A stretch of DNA of 64,000 nucleotides from Bactericera cockerelli (GCA_024516035.1 CM044958.1:8328771-8392770); one strand, 5' to 3'. Numbered from the stretch's first letter, positions 1 through 13,459 are shown. Translations and numbers: made by a program. Notes: a model not told the origin generated them from the sequence alone.

Positions 1-2
1 AT

Positions 3-1022
3 AACACAAGAGTCCCAGAGTCTACAGCATCACTCTCACCGGAACAAATATATTCAAACTCAAACACACACCTTCATATTGAATACTTCACAAAAGACGA
101 CATTAAAAAAGCTGTTCAAGAAATACCGGTAAAAAAATCACCTGGTACCGATGGATTACCACCAATTCTGTTCAAAAAATGCTTAGATACCCTTTTAAAA
201 CCCCTAACTAACTTAATTAATCAATCATTACGAGAAGCAGTATATCCAGACAAATTAAAAGAATCTATTATAAAACCGATCCCCAAAAAAGGTAATAATG
301 TGGAAATTAACAACCACCGACCCATTTCAACCCTTAATACACTGGCAAAAATCTATGAATGTGCTCTGTACAATAAAATCTCAAATTTCATCTTCAGTAA
401 CGTATCTCCCAATCAACACGGCTTCGTAAAACAAAAATCCACACTCAGTAACCTTACTGAATTCTGCGACTACGTCGCTCGTGTCATATCTGAAAAAGCT
501 CAAATTGATGTAATTTACAGCGATATATCTAAATGTTTCGACTCTATTTCACACGCAGCCATAATACACAAACTACAATCAATAGGGTTCTCTACCCCTC
601 TTGTCCAACTAATGAAGAGCTATCTATGTCAGAGAAAAAATCAAGTTTTGTTCGAAAACCACCTTTCTAAACCCTTCTATCCACCATCAGGAGTAGGGCA
701 AGGTTCAAAACTTAGTAGCCTTTTATTTATTCTAACATTTGATGACATCAGAAAGCACATAAAAAACTCTCAGTTTCAATTATACGCAGACGACTTAAAA
801 ATATACAAGAAAATAACATCTTATAACGACTGTATTTTATTGCAGGAAGATTTAAACTCCTCACAAAAGTGGCTTGCATCGGTTGGTCTACACTTTCACC
901 CCAACAAATGCTTCAAAATGACATTAACCACTAAAAAGAACACCATACAAAATCCATATGAAGTCAATAAAACTCCCCTACAAAACGTAAGAAACATTTA
1001 CAGATCTTGGTGTCACATTTAG
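3..1022 (+). pseudogene. LINE reverse transcriptase, frame-broken
   Basis: Reverse transcriptase of the LINE at the left edge. The frame is continuous from position 3, so the real start lies to the left of the window. It carries the RT core with DISKCFD and YADD and then runs into a stop at 1020-1022, because the conserved DLGVTF segment is read out of frame from about 1003. The rest of the protein continues in the next entry. Confidence 0.88.
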
Positions 1023-1578
1023 CTCAAATTTGAACTGGGATGCACACATAGATAAAACAATAGGTGCGGCCAACCGGAGACTAGGGATGGTCATAAGATG
1101 CTGCACCCCCATTAGTGATATAGACACTATTACACTCTTATACAAAAGTATAGTGCGTTCGAAATTAGAATATTGTTCTGCTCTATGGACTCCACAAACA
1201 AAAACCCAAATTATGAAACTTGAAAAAGTACAAGCTAATTTCGTACGATACCTTTTTCAAAAAATCAATGGTTTTTACCCTAAATACCCCTCCAACTTAA
1301 GCTACAAATTACTGATTGAACATCTAGTCATTGACTCTATTGAATCCAGATTTAGGGACAATCAAATTAAATTTCTCAAAAATTTACTAACAAACAAAAT
1401 TAATAGCATATATCTCACATCCAAAATTGATATTAAGGTCCCTAATCCAAGACTCCGTACTGACCCAACCACACTATTCGCTGTTCATCCAAATTTATTT
1501 AAATCTCCAATAATAGCTGCAATGAATGTCTATAATAACATCGAAAACAAACCAGACCTGTTTTATCCATACGAGTAG
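1003..1578 (+). pseudogene. LINE RT C-terminal region, shifted frame
   Basis: Continuation of the RT polypeptide after a frameshift. It begins DLGVTFSS-LNWDAHI and ends in YPYE-stop. The segment with KIDIKVPNPRLRTDP recurs in diverged form in the LINE fragment at 52390-52640, so both belong to related elements. Confidence 0.85.
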
Positions 1579-1962
1579 TAATCAACACAAAAATAAACAA
1601 CACTTGAACATCAAACATAAGTAACTCTATATCTCTGTAATCTGACTCATCAGATTAAGACATTGACAGCATGATAATATTGTTTACTATATGTAGATTG
1701 TTTACTATAGATATGCACATTCCACTCGTACAATTCATTATCATTCAGCAATCATAATCGAATCAACTAGATAGTGCCCAGATTAATATTAGACCTTGTT
1801 TATTTCTTCTATGTTATGTTTTGATTATATTCACCTTAATTTTAAGCTATCAGTATGTATTGTATACCTATATATTATATGATTGTACATAAACACACAA
1901 TAAATATATTCGCATCTGTAATTGCTTGTCTAGCCCTAAAAAGCTGGCAAGTGTTGATGTTG

Positions 1963-2006
<44 letters not shown>

Positions 2007-2009
<3 letters not shown>

Positions 2010-2808
2010 CCTGCAATATACATACAGACAAATGTCACTCGAGTTGACATTAGGTAGGTACTTACTTGTAAATTAGGGACGGGTTCTAAAAATCTCGAGA
2101 TATACAGAGTGTCCCACCAAAGTTGGACACCTCAAATTACTCGGCTCCTGAAAGAGTTTTTGTAAAATAAAAAATTCAAAGGTACATGTCCTAATTATGC
2201 GGTTTCAGTCATGAATTTTTTTATACAGGGAGGTTCATAAGTCAGAAATTGAGGTGTCAACTTTCGATTTTTAAATGAATCGACCTGAATTTTGTTTGTG
2301 TAATGAAAACACGCATTTTCAATTTGCAGCAAGAATTTTCATACAGGGTGGTTCATAAGTAAAATAATTACTTGTTTTTTTTTTAATTTTTATTACGAAT
2401 TAAGAATCTCCGCCCAATTTTTCGTTAGTCATATCAAAAAACAAACCTACAGGGTGAGACATAATTTTTTTGCAACACACTGTTTGTGGACATCAGTAAA
2501 AGAGTCGTAGAATTGAACAGAAAGACTTAAAATGCAAGCAAAACTTCGGTTTTTTTAAATTAAAAAGTTATGGTGTTTAAACTAATATTGTCGCATGGAC
2601 CAACCTGTAGATATTCTCTTAAACTATCTTGTGAGTACTCGAAGTTGTATAGAATTCAACGAAGACTTTGAATCGGGGGGAAAAAACAAGTAAAAAACGC
2701 CATTTTTTTAAGCCATTTTCAATTTGGTGTCCACACTGAATGATTTTAAAACTTGAAATGAAAAATAGGTAGGTGTAAGCACAAAATTGAAAATGGATTT
2801 TTAATTTT
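2007..2808. other. Non-genic, repeat-like DNA between LINE tail and gap
   Basis: No gene seen. Phrases such as AGGGTGGTTCATAAGT (about 2343) and AGGGAGGTTCATAAGT (about 2228) recur at short spacing, with GTGTCCCACCAAAGTTGGAC at about 2110, which suggests a degenerate mobile element. The stretch 63150-63480 has a similar character. Confidence 0.4.
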
Positions 2809-2908
2809 NNNNNNNNNNNNNNNNNNNNNNNNNNNNNNNNNNNNNNNNNNNNNNNNNNNNNNNNNNNNNNNNNNNNNNNNNNNNNNNNNNNNNNNNNNNN
2901 NNNNNNNN
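2809..2908. other. Assembly gap, exactly 100 N
   Basis: A run of exactly 100 N, the usual placeholder for a scaffold join of unknown size. The base directly after it is the outer end of the giant inverted repeat, so the joined contig begins with the fold-back arm. Confidence 0.98.
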
Positions 2909-5900
2909 TTATATGGACTGCTTTTTTCCTACGGGAAGTGATTATTTCCAAGCGGGGAAATCCCTGTTTTCCCAAAGGGGGGGGGGGTTAACGCCTTTTC
3001 AAGCATGGTCACATCCGATGGGGTTTTACAGTCCATTCGCTGCAACTCACAATCCAGATACTAAAATTCCTCCCCTAGCCTGGTGGGGCCGGGAATAGCC
3101 CCCGCATGTTTACCCCGCTGATGGGGTGCCTATTCCCATATTAGTTTCCTGTGGGAAAATCTACCTATTGCCTTTTTATTTTGATTTCCCCGTTAGAATC
3201 AAAATTGGTTTTTAATTATTTCTTGGAATCGGAGCCCTACTCTTAGTGGAATTTGGGAATTTCAAACTGGATTTCCAAGTGGTGTGGCTTTAAACCCCAA
3301 ACTCTTTCTTTAATTCAGAATCTCGTGTAGGCACTTAGACTGCTCGAAAAGATATTTGTAAAAGTTATTTCTTGTTAAACTTTTATTTTAGGAAAATTTG
3401 GGATTTATTTAAGGTCAAATGCAAAACTCGACAGCCGCCCTATGGGCAAACTTTTTAACTTGTGAATTTACTCCTTTTTTAAATTTTTGCATTGGTCACC
3501 ATTAAGCCCTAGCCTCTTTGCACGTTGCTTAACTTAGGTGATAAATGGGAATGGTGTATTCAATTCCCTCGCGCTGGCTGGAATGTACTTTGTCAAAAAA
3601 AAGTTATTTTTTCACTCAAAGTTTGATTTTGTCCAATAAGAAAGAAGAAAAGGGATTATGAAAATAAATGGGTTTAAATTTTTTTTTTTAGTTAACTAAG
3701 TCGCTATTTTGTTATCATTAATACTGTGTGTAATCATTTCGTGATGTCACAACGATCAATAACGCGTCTAAATTATTCCCAAAAAATTGGGATTTAACCC
3801 ACGACCTCAGGTTACAAGCCCGCGTAATCGTAAGCTCCTGAGGTCGGGCAATTTTTATGTTCAAAAGTTGTTCACATTTTAAAACGAACAGGCGAATCGT
3901 AGACAGAAATCCTGATCGGCCCTTAGGCCGCAAGGCCCTGAGTAGTTTTATGAACCCATTATATCAGATTTCAACATCAGAAATTTTTCCAGTATTACAA
4001 TGCGTGTGTTTGGGGCCATTCCAAGTGGTGCGAAATTGGAGGAACTATTTTATTTGTAAAAGAAAAAATTATATATCTATAATTTCCAGTTTTGGGCTAG
4101 AAAATAGTATTACAATTAATAATAATCACAGATCTGGGTAGGATGAGCAATTGAGCATACCGAAGGTCGCGGGTTCGAATCCCACAGGCGACAACAAAGT
4201 TGTATGTAAAAAAATTTTCAAATTCAACCTCATGAACATGGGAAAAAATGGTATATTAAACAGTTATCTACTGTTAATATACCATTGTTTGTTTTTCTTT
4301 AGTGATGTCAGTCTATATGAAATAAAATTTCTACGTGTTCTTATTAATTTAAAAAAACTTATGTAATAATGAGTGTGTGATTAGCTCAGTGGTAGGTAAA
4401 CTACTCGCTTGCCTTGCGGAGGTCCCAGGTTAGGGTCCCAAAGCTGACAAAAAAATGTATGCAAATTTTGGTTACAGTTGTTTGTAAGGGACACCTTCGC
4501 GTGCGCTCGTTTTGCCCCAGCACCTAAACAGGAAGTGTCACTTCTCGCCCATCAGAAGGGAGGCACACTACAAGATGGACGAGCTACAACGCAGACCACA
4601 GATGTCTACAGTAGTTCTGTTTTAATATGGCTATAAAATAAAAAAGGCTGTGAAACACTCATCTTTAAAAAAAAAAAAATCCTATGAAGACCAGATTAAT
4701 GCTAGAGCATGAGAGTTTAAAGGGTTGAGCGGGAAAAGATTCCCAAATAGGCAATAACACCCCCCTTTAGTTAGGACATAATTTTTCTGTATATTTTTCT
4801 GTTCTCTTCATTTTTTGTATACATATTTGTTCCCATTTTTTTTCATTGTTCAAATCATTATTTGTATTGTACATATTATGTCCATTTATATCTAATCAAG
4901 TGTTGAATAATAATAATAATTTACATCTTGACTTATAGAAATTATTTGCTACATAGACTAAAAAATCTGGAATCATTTGCTACATAGACTAGGAATTTAA
5001 ACCACTCACTCACTTAAGAGTCATAACACCGTAAGTAATATGTATAGGTACCTAATAATCTCCCCATAGATCACTAAAACTTTTGTTGAGCAACTTAATA
5101 GCAGACCACGGCGGTGACCAGTTATATATAATCGAACATAAAATTATTTATGTATAAATAAAACAGGACGATCATAAAGTCTTGCTAACTGCACTGCTTG
5201 TGCAAGTGGTTAACGCGCTAGTTTGGTAATCCAGGTAGCGTAGGGGTCCATTGGTTCGAATTCCACCCAGTGCATGAATTTTTCCTCATTAATTTTAAAT
5301 TTGTGGATAATTTCTATAAGCATTAACCTCGCCTGGTGGTTACATTCCACTAAAGAGACTTGACTTCATGATCAACCTGTACAAATAGTTCTAATACCAT
5401 AATCGAACATAACCCCAAAATCTTCTTGACACAATCGCTATGGCGTTGTTTCGACATTTCCAGTCTTTTTTAAAACAACTCTTTAAGACAAATCGTAGAT
5501 CGTACATTATTTTCCCGTCGCGATTTGTGACTAGAGAGAAGCATGCAGACTTGCACAAAAAGGCAACGCTCGACATAGTTTTGCACAATCTGCAAATTTG
5601 CAGAGTACGGTTTCTGCTGAGAGTGTAGGATACTATCAACTGCGTAGTACAGAACAAAGATGATATTATTATTATTTTAATTTGTTTTTTTTTTTTAAAC
5701 CGACCTCGTAGCTTGATCGATGAGGCGACGGACTTGTAACCTGGAGGTCGGTGGTTCAACTCCCGGTTGCAGCGTAGATTTAGTTAGGCGAGTTTGAGTA
5801 GTTGTGATATCACGAAAGTGATTAACACAAATATGATATATTTAAAAAAAAACTTAATTTGGGTTTTGGACGTCGCTTTCAACTGCATGGTCATATCACG

Positions 5901-6029
5901 ACGGGGGTGTTACACTCCATTCGCAGGAAATTCACAAACCTGCTACCCACACTAACTTCACCCGGCTTTGGGTTTTTGCCGGCACAAAGACTTTGTAATG
6001 CCAGCATTACAAAGTCTTCAGCTCGCTGA

Positions 6030-6460
6030 ACGGTGATCCAGCTACCCAGGTCACTGGAGAACCCATGATCCAGCTGCCCAGGTCACTGGAGAACCCATGA
6101 TCCAGCTGCCCAGGTCACTGGAGAACCCATGATCCAGCTGCCCAGGTCACTGGAGAACCCATGATCCAGCTGCCCAGGTCACTGTAGAACCCATGATCCA
6201 GCTGCCCAGGTCACTGTAGAACCCATGATCCAGCTACCCAGGTCACTGGAGAACCATGATCCAGCTGCCCAGTCACTGTAGAACCCATGATCCAGCTGCC
6301 CAGGTCACTGGAGAACCATGATCCAGCTGCCCAGGTCACTGGAGAACCATGATCCAGCTATCCAGGTCACTGAAGAACCCATGATCCAGCTGCCCAGGTC
6401 ACTGGAGAACCCATGATCCAGCTGTCCAGTGTGTCCAGGTCACTGGAGAACCATCGGAGA
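6030..6460. repeat. 32-bp minisatellite, left-arm copy
   Basis: About 13 tandem copies of a 32-bp unit containing CAGCTGCCCAGGTCACTGGA. It is the mirror of the array at 19690-20110, with scattered one- and two-base deletions (for example GAACCATG for GAACCCATG) that fit sequencing error in this arm. Confidence 0.9.
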
Positions 6461-8055
6461 TAACTATGCCACTATCTCTGAAACTTTCTACGACGTTCTC
6501 ACTATCTAATTTTTCTATGTATTTATTAAATATATGTATGTATGTAGTACAGGCACCAACGCGAATGTGAAATTAGAATTTTCCACGCATGGTGTTCTGT
6601 GACTACCGTGGTGACGTACATACACTGGCAGACTCCTACATAAAGAGGTCTTTCACTGGGCTGAGGCAGGGCTGGGACTCGTTGCAAGGTTCAGGGATGG
6701 ACTTTAGGTGGTGTTGATAGCAAAACATAGGCCGAATTAATTAACGCTGCTGGCTGTATGGAATGGCCTGCCAACAAATGCCAAAAAAAAAAAAATTCAC
6801 GCTGCTGTGGTGGACACTGTTACTAAAGTATCTGCTTTCATTTATGCGATTGGCTGTTACCATGGTGATAATAACGGAATAGTGATGGTCTCCGTTTTAA
6901 TTTGGGACATGGATATGGGAGTCCGGGAAGTATGTAGTTGAATCCCGGGACCAGGGTTGGACAAGTTGTAAGGTTCAGCCGTCCAGGGATGGACTTTATT
7001 TTGTGTGGATAGCATGACAGGTATGGGAGTCCTGGGTATTTATCCGTTGTTGTACGGAACAGTGTCTTCTATTGATTGGAATCAGGGTTGGACATGTAGT
7101 GAGAAGTGGTATAAGGTCCAGGGATGGACTTATAGCATGACATGGATATTGAGGTCCTAGATGTAGTCGGTAACAGGTTTTGGTTACTGGTTACAGTTAG
7201 GGATTAGGGCTGGACGAATAAAGAGGTCCAGGGATGGCCTTATAGCATGACATGGATATTGAAGTCCTAGATATAGTAGGTAACAGGTTTTGGTTACTGG
7301 TTACAGTCAGGGATTAGGGCTGGACGAATAGTGATGTTCCGGGATGGACTATCAGTTTTGCTGATAGCATGTCATAGATATAGAATTCCTGGTCTTACTC
7401 TCATGTATGTTGTGGGTAATCTGAAGCGGGATAGATTCCTAGTACGGTTCAGTGAGGATGATTGATAAAATATTATATACCTAGGAGGAAAATTCCTTCT
7501 AATATTGTTATCAGCTGTTAGCATGATCTGAATATTTGGAATAGTCGAGTACTGCCAGTGACGTTACGAAACCATCATAGTAGAGCGATAGCAGACAGTC
7601 TCGTGACAAAGCTATCATATTTGTGTTAATCACTTCGTGATATCACAACTACTCAAACTCTTTTTACTAAATTAATGTACGCTGAAACCGGGACCTGAAC
7701 CACTGACATTCCAAGATACAAGCATTACCGATCAAGCTAATGAGGTCGGTCCGAAAAGGTCCTAACTGTTTGAGTAGATGTAAAAAGGAGTATGAATTCC
7801 GATAAGGCAGAATTTGATATAAGTCGGGCCTCGTAAATCCGGAGCTCAACATACCTGTACTACGTATATAGTAAGTAAGTAAGTAAAAAGATTTGTAGTC
7901 ACAAAAGATATAAGAAATATCGGAATTTGTATTCCTTTTTACATCTACTTGTTTCGTTCATCTGACAGCGGCAGCACCGTTCTTCTAAAATAATATTCAC
8001 AACACATGCACAACCCAGCACTTCAATGACCGCGGGTGTACCACCGGTGGTACAA

Positions 8056-8167
8056 GGTGCGTTAACCTGACAGCCCACCAGAACGGATTTTGTCCAAATA
8101 AGGCTCAACGTTTTGTGCTCCTTATTTGGACAAAATCCGTTCTGGTGGGCTGTCAGGTTAACGCACC
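8056..8167. repeat. 48-bp perfect hairpin, left-arm copy
   Basis: Arms 8056-8103 and 8120-8167 are perfect reverse complements with a 16-base loop. It is the mirror of the hairpin at 17966-18077. Confidence 0.92.
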
Positions 8168-10784
8168 TGGTGGTACATGCATCTGTACGGATTGGACCGA
8201 AATAATTATCGCCGGTCCCGCGGGTTAGTAAACGGAAAGTATTTTAACTGTGTACATTGTACAAGCGAATAGGACCTGAGAAAATCTTCTCTTTTTCGTG
8301 TGGGGGTGCTGCAGTTCCGCAGCTCCTTAGCACCGGCCGTGACTGGACCCCACCGAATGGTGATGATGAACAAAATCCTAGTCAATATTCATACTCATTA
8401 CTCATCATACTATCCATCACCTTCCTCATGATATCATCAGGACTCGAGAAGCAAGTACCAACTCGTCTTCTTCTGAGTCACGCGAGAAACTCACAATATC
8501 CTGTAACAATTCACACATCACAACCCCCTGGTCCTAATCACCCCTGCTAAAGGGCCCCCCCCCCCCCCCCTCCTCGACCCATCCTGAATGCCCTTTCCGA
8601 CTCGGGCCAGGGGTTCCCAAAGGTCTTGGACTTGCCCGGAACCTGTCGCTCGCCCCGGGACGATAATGCCCTGACGGAAAACTATTTCCCCCCGGGCCTG
8701 CCCTAGAGGCGCGGTAGTCGACATTGGAATTTGGCCCCGGGCCACAAGCAAAAGAACGAAGTTGGGAAACGTATTTAAAATTTGATATTTCTCAACAATT
8801 TTTTTTTTTAAAACTGAGGAAAGGGTGTCCCAATTAAAATTTCATTTTAAAATCTGTAAATAGCTCAGGGGAAAAAGGCGGCACCCCTGTAAATTTCCAA
8901 GTTTTCCAGGGGTTTTTTTGGGTTTCCCAAAAAACCAGCCGGAACATGACAAGTTCCCCTCCCAGGGGGGTTTTTTTTTCCCACTTATAATATGCCCTTT
9001 GGGCTTAGCTGAAATAATGGGCCCTTTAATAGTCTCCATCGGGCAGTATAAATGGGGCGATATTATTATGATCATATTAAAATTTTAAATTATTATAAAA
9101 AAATAAATGGAAAATTAAAAAAAAAAACTATCTATAAGTAAGGGATGAGATAACCCCGTTTAATTTTATAGATCTTCAAAGGGGGAATTCATAGGGAAAA
9201 CGGGGTTTACTTAGACCATCAGAAGAACTCTGTGTCACGGGTAGAAAAGTGGTTAACGCGCTAGTTTTGGTAATCTAGGTAGTTCGGAAATCCGTTTTTT
9301 CCCGAATGTCCCCCCATTGATGAATTTTTTCCCCTTTTAAATTCGAATTTGGGGACCACATAATAATAAGACCCTGAGGGGGGTAGAAATATACTTTGAC
9401 TTTAAATTTTCCCCGGGTGGTTACCTTCCACTAAAGGGGGTTTTTTGTTTTTTTTTTTTAAAGTTCAAAATTTTTTGAGGGATTTTCAATGGAACAAGTA
9501 TTACTTAGAAAAAGAAGAACACTTCCTTTTAACCACTGTTAAAACCCTCTAAGTTTAACATGTCAATATATACAGCCCAAAAGGGTTTTATCTGGTAGGT
9601 ATAAAAAGAATAATAATAAAAAATTTAATAAAACTCTTCCGGGGGAAGGAAAAACCCCCGGGGCGAGTTTAATGCTAAAACCTAGGTCTCAGAATTTATT
9701 TTATGGGGTCAATACTAAATTATGGGGAAAAAATTTATGCCCGGGGTAGGATTCAAACCCAAGGGTTTCCCTACGTTACCTGTATTACAGACTACCGCTT
9801 TAACAATTTACTACGTGACTGTAAAAGTGGTTCAGGGAAAGGAACAGTAAAAAAAATCCCATCTTATATTCTAGAACCACAGACCTACTTTTTCCCTGGG
9901 CTGGAAAATGTCCTAGGGGTTACAGGGTTTAAATATTCACATAGGAAACCACACGGAAAACCCAGGTGGGGCGAAAACTTGTAAACCCCCCAAACATAAA
10001 GGGAATGGACTTCTTCCTAGGGTTTCCCTCGTTTTTTTTAATGCTTAAAGCCAGGGGTTTTGTTAACCCCATGTTGAAGCTCAGCCACTCAGGACCTCCG
10101 GGGCTCAGTGGGTAAAAACATTGGTTGCTGCCCCGGAGGTTGGTTTTCCCGAATCCCGGCCCGGGAGGGGAAAATTCTGACCGAGTTTTTCCCTTTCCCG
10201 GAATGCTGGATGTAAAGATGAGCAATGCAAAAGGCATGACTGCCCTAAAAAAAAAAAAAGCGTAGCCACAGGACGATTGCCAAAGTTTTTAACCGTACGG
10301 GGGATCATTTGAGAATTTGGATTGTCTATTTCCCGGAACTCGAACCACTGCGAACCCAGGTTACGAGTCCCCCCGGCCCTAAAAGATCTACCTACTATGT
10401 TTATTGATCAATATGATAGAGAAAATAAAAAAAACCCAAAAAAAAATAACGTTCAGAAAAAATTAAACCCCCCCACTTCGATGGCGCGTTGAAAGCAACC
10501 CGGTTTTTCGAGGATCACCGAATTTAAGCAACGTCCCGCGAGTTTAAGCTTCGTGATGTTGGCATTCCGGCACTTTAAAGCAGGCTGGTGGGCAATGTTT
10601 GGGGAGAAAGGGTTTAAAAAAGTTTTTTGCGACTGGGGGGTAAACCCCCCTCGGTATGACCATGCTTGAAAAAAAAGAAAGTAAAAAATCTCATACAAAA
10701 AAAAAAAAAAACTTCCCCAAACTCCAAAAAAAATTTTTGGAAAATTTGTTTGTTTAAAAAAACATAAAACAAACAAAACCTTTC

Positions 10785-10984
10785 CCCCCAAAAAAAATGT
10801 TGCTCGAAAGGGGTCGAACCCCCGCCCCGAACACCCCGGCCCCCTTCAAGGGTCTTTCGGTTTTCAAAAGGATGCGGGCAGGGGAACCTGGAGATGGTGG
10901 AAAGCCCCTGTTTTGTGGTCCACCCCCCGCCTGCAGCGGGGTCCAGGGCGATGAAGTCTATGGGCTTCCGGAGGAGCGGCCGAT
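10785..10984 (-). pseudogene. Degraded copy of Pellino exon (left arm)
   Basis: Reverse complement of the Pellino exon at 15229-15414, including the acceptor CTTCCACAG just above 10984. Inserted and lengthened homopolymers (for example at 10810-10850 and 10925-10935) destroy the reading frame. Given its position in the inverted arm, this is most likely unpolished sequence from the same locus, not a second gene or an evolved pseudogene. Confidence 0.85.
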
Positions 10985-11189
10985 CTGTGGAAGGGTGTGG
11001 GAGGAAAAGTTGTGTGAAAAAAATATGGGCTACCAGAATAAGCAAGATTTAAGTCTAGCGTCGCAATGAAATCCCCGGTTCGATTGTGGGTTTGTCAAAA
11101 GGGTGCGTATTAGCTCCCCTTCTTTTGATAGAGGGGCCCCAAATGGGAACTTTCCCGCTTTCTACTCCCCCCCGGCAACCTGGGGGATG

Positions 11190-11288
11190 GGCAACACCCT
11201 GTATTTTTTTTTTTTTTTTGGGCCCCGCCCGCCTGCGCGTGTCCAGGAAAGATGAAAATCCCATGGGGTTCTCGGAGGAGGGGCCCAT
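11190..11288 (-). pseudogene. Degraded copy of partial Pellino exon duplicate 2 (left arm)
   Basis: Mirror of the partial exon at 14938-15041. It keeps the TTCCACAG acceptor and the start of the exon (serine-glutamate-lysine-proline segment) but is full of indels and long T/G runs. Confidence 0.75.
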
Positions 11289-11454
11289 CTGTGGAAGATG
11301 TGGGAGGAGAACGTTTTTGGGCGGTAAGTTAGTGGAGTGAGAGATGGGGCCGTTTAAATTGTGGGCCAAAGAAAAGATGGGGCGATAAATTAGTGGACTT
11401 TGGGGAGATGGGACAGGAAATTTTGTGGAAACAGGGGAAAGATAGGTGACTTCC

Positions 11455-11545
11455 AAATTTTGGGGGGGCCATGTTCTTGGTTCCCCCGCCCCCCTGCAGC
11501 TGTCCCGGACGATAAGTTTTATGGGCTTCTCGGAGGAGCGCCCAT
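11455..11545 (-). pseudogene. Degraded copy of partial Pellino exon duplicate 1 (left arm)
   Basis: Mirror of the partial exon at 14689-14777, with the acceptor just above 11545. The frame is broken by indels. Confidence 0.75.
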
Positions 11546-12134
11546 CTGTGGAAGATGGGAGGGAGAGTTTTGGAAAGGTGGTTTTGTGGAGTGGGGGAGA
11601 TGGGACATAATTTTGTGGAAATGGATGTGAAAAATGAGAGGGAAGAAAAAAAATTTTGGAAAAAAGGAAAAAAAAGTGGTCTGGGGGTATGGGGCGGAAA
11701 TTCTTTTTTCACGTGCATGGGGTCTAAACGATAAAGTTCACCAAACTGTGGGAAATATAGATTGAGGAAAAAAGGGCCCTTTCCCCTAAAAAAAAAAAAC
11801 AAAAAAAAAAAAAAAAAAAAAGGTTTGGGGGGGGCCTACATGGCTTAAACATAGCGGAGATTAAAAGTAATAAAAAGCCCAAAAATTTTGTTTGTAAAAA
11901 CTTGAAAACTTGGAAAAGTATGTTTCGGAAAAATATTTAAAAATTTTACAACCTACTTGGTATTATTTCGGTGCCTAACCACCCCCGTCTAGCGAATCCC
12001 CTTTCCCCCTTTTGCCTTTCATGCATATCGAATGTTTCACCACCCCTCCATCGGGGAACTTTTTGAACTTTTTAAAATTTTAACAGGAATTTCAGAACGA
12101 AAAACAAACCCTTTTTTGCAAATTCCATTTGGGA

Positions 12135-13132
12135 AAAATAATCGAAATTGGAGGGGGATTTGGTAGAGGGGAAAGGGGGGAAGGGGGAAAAAGAGGGAGG
12201 GGCGAAGGGAGGGAGGGAGAGGGGAGAGAGAAGGAGGAAAGGGAAAATAGATATAGAAGGTGGGCGTCAGAATAGATAATGGGCGCTGATATATTATAAA
12301 CATAAATCTTAAAAAGACTCCGTTGGAGCAATTTTCCCCCAAACTCTGTCCGGGTAAGCGATTTATGAATTTGGGGGGAAAAATCGATGTTTTTATATTG
12401 ACGAGGAAAAAATAGTCCCTATGTATACATGAGAAAAAAAAGGGGTTATTGAAAAAATTGCCTTAGGGATTGACCCAAGAAAAATGATGCACTTTTTTGT
12501 TGATTGGAAAATATTATCCTTTTCAATAACAATTTCAAATTTTGAAAAAAATACCAAAAAACCGGGAAAAAGCTTTAAACTAAAATTTTCATTTTTAAAA
12601 TTTAAAAAAAATTTAAAAAAACGTGTAGGGAAATGAATTTATTTTTTTTGGGGGGAAGAGAAAGAGACAAAGCAATCTTTTTTGTTAAAAAGAAGGAAAA
12701 AAAAAAAGGGATAAAAAAAATTAAAAAAAAAGATAAGGGAAAAAAACAAAAACCCTCAAAATTGATGTTTGAATGCACTTTTGGGTATCTGGATCTCTCT
12801 ATCTCCCCTCTTCTCTCTATGTCTCCTCTCTCTCTCTTCACTCTCTTTTTTTTAAAAAAAAAAGGTTTAAAACTAAAAGAAAAAAACATATTAATGTTTT
12901 TGATAACAAAATTTTTTTGGAAGATCTCGGATGATTTGATAAGGGACACACGTTGAGTTTTGAAAACCCATGTTGATTTGGGGGTTGGGTCATAATAATT
13001 ATGTTGATAATAGTGATGATAGTAAATTATGTTGATTTGGGGTAAAATTTAAAAAATGTTGATTGGGGGTGATTTATAATAAAATTTTTTTGGGAAAAAA
13101 AATGATGATATTTAAATTTTGTTGATTGGGGT
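12135..13132. repeat. Low-complexity inner part of left arm
   Basis: AT- and GA-rich simple sequence that mirrors 13148-14110 (CT-rich tract, GAGA tract, TGATTGGGGT tandem units). Homopolymers are exaggerated. No gene seen. Confidence 0.7.
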
Positions 13133-13147
13133 TTAAATTTTATTATC

Positions 13148-13353
13148 ACCCCAATCAACAAAATTATTATTATCACTCCAATCAACATTATTATATTATT
13201 ATTACTCCAATCAACATAATTAATATCATCACTATTTATCAACATAATTATTATGATCACTCCAATCAACATTATTATTATTACTCCAATCAACATAATT
13301 ACTATCATCACTATTATCAACATAATTATTATGATCACCCCAATCAACATGGG
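13148..13353. repeat. AT-rich tandem repeat (CCAATCAACAT units)
   Basis: Repeats of CCAATCAACATAATTA, TATCATCACTAT and ATTATGATCACT form two higher-order copies of roughly 105 bp. It sits at the centre of the inverted repeat, a plausible template-switch point. Confidence 0.75.
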
Positions 13354-13459
13354 TATCACACTCAACGTGTGTCCCTTATCAAATCATCCGAGATCTTCCA
13401 ATTTAATTTGTTATCAACAACATTAATATGTTTTTCTTCTTTTAGTGTTAACTTTTTTA

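Larger units (their letters stand above)
1..2006 (+). mobile_element. Non-LTR retrotransposon (LINE), 3' part
   Basis: The reading frame is open from the first bases of the window to a stop at 1022 and resumes in another frame at about 1003-1578, so one small indel near 995-1002 breaks the reverse transcriptase. Visible are the finger motif KSPGTDGLPP (about 138-168), HRPIST (about 318), the DISKCFD palm motif (about 520-543), the GVGQGS turn and the catalytic LYADD box (about 781-795). After the break come LNWDAHI and ANRRLG, typical of the region downstream of the RT in Jockey/CR1-like elements. A 390-bp 3' untranslated stretch holds AATAAA at 1899-1904 and a 40-base A tail at 1967-2006. 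The endonuclease and ORF1 lie outside the window. The clade (Jockey-like) is inference; the frameshift means this copy is inactive. Confidence 0.93.
2909..13132. repeat. Left arm of ~10.2 kb inverted repeat (likely fold-back artefact)
   Basis: Reverse complement of 13148-23286. The pairing is seen at TATATGGACTGC (2910) against GCAGTCCATATA (about 23275), the 32-bp minisatellite (6030-6460 against 19690-20110), a 48-bp hairpin (8056-8167 against 17966-18077), three Pellino exon pieces, and the centre (13121-13132 against 13148-13159). Stretches 2909-4200 and 8540-13130 are heavily degraded with lengthened homopolymers, whereas about 4300-8530 is nearly identical to the other arm. Mirrored within it are SINE-C (3720-3850, 5698-5850, 7615-7745), SINE-F (4374-4680), SINE-B (5190-5370, 9236-9440), SINE-A (about 8860-9060) and SINE-E (about 10090-10240). 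I treat these as copies of the right-arm features and not as separate loci. Confidence 0.9.

Noticed and set aside
2619..2975. Open frame on the - strand
   Set aside because: It runs across the 100-N gap; the middle is not sequence.
10785..11545. Second Pellino locus on the - strand
   Set aside because: All pieces mirror 14689-15414 in order and lie in the degraded arm next to the gap; more likely an assembly artefact.
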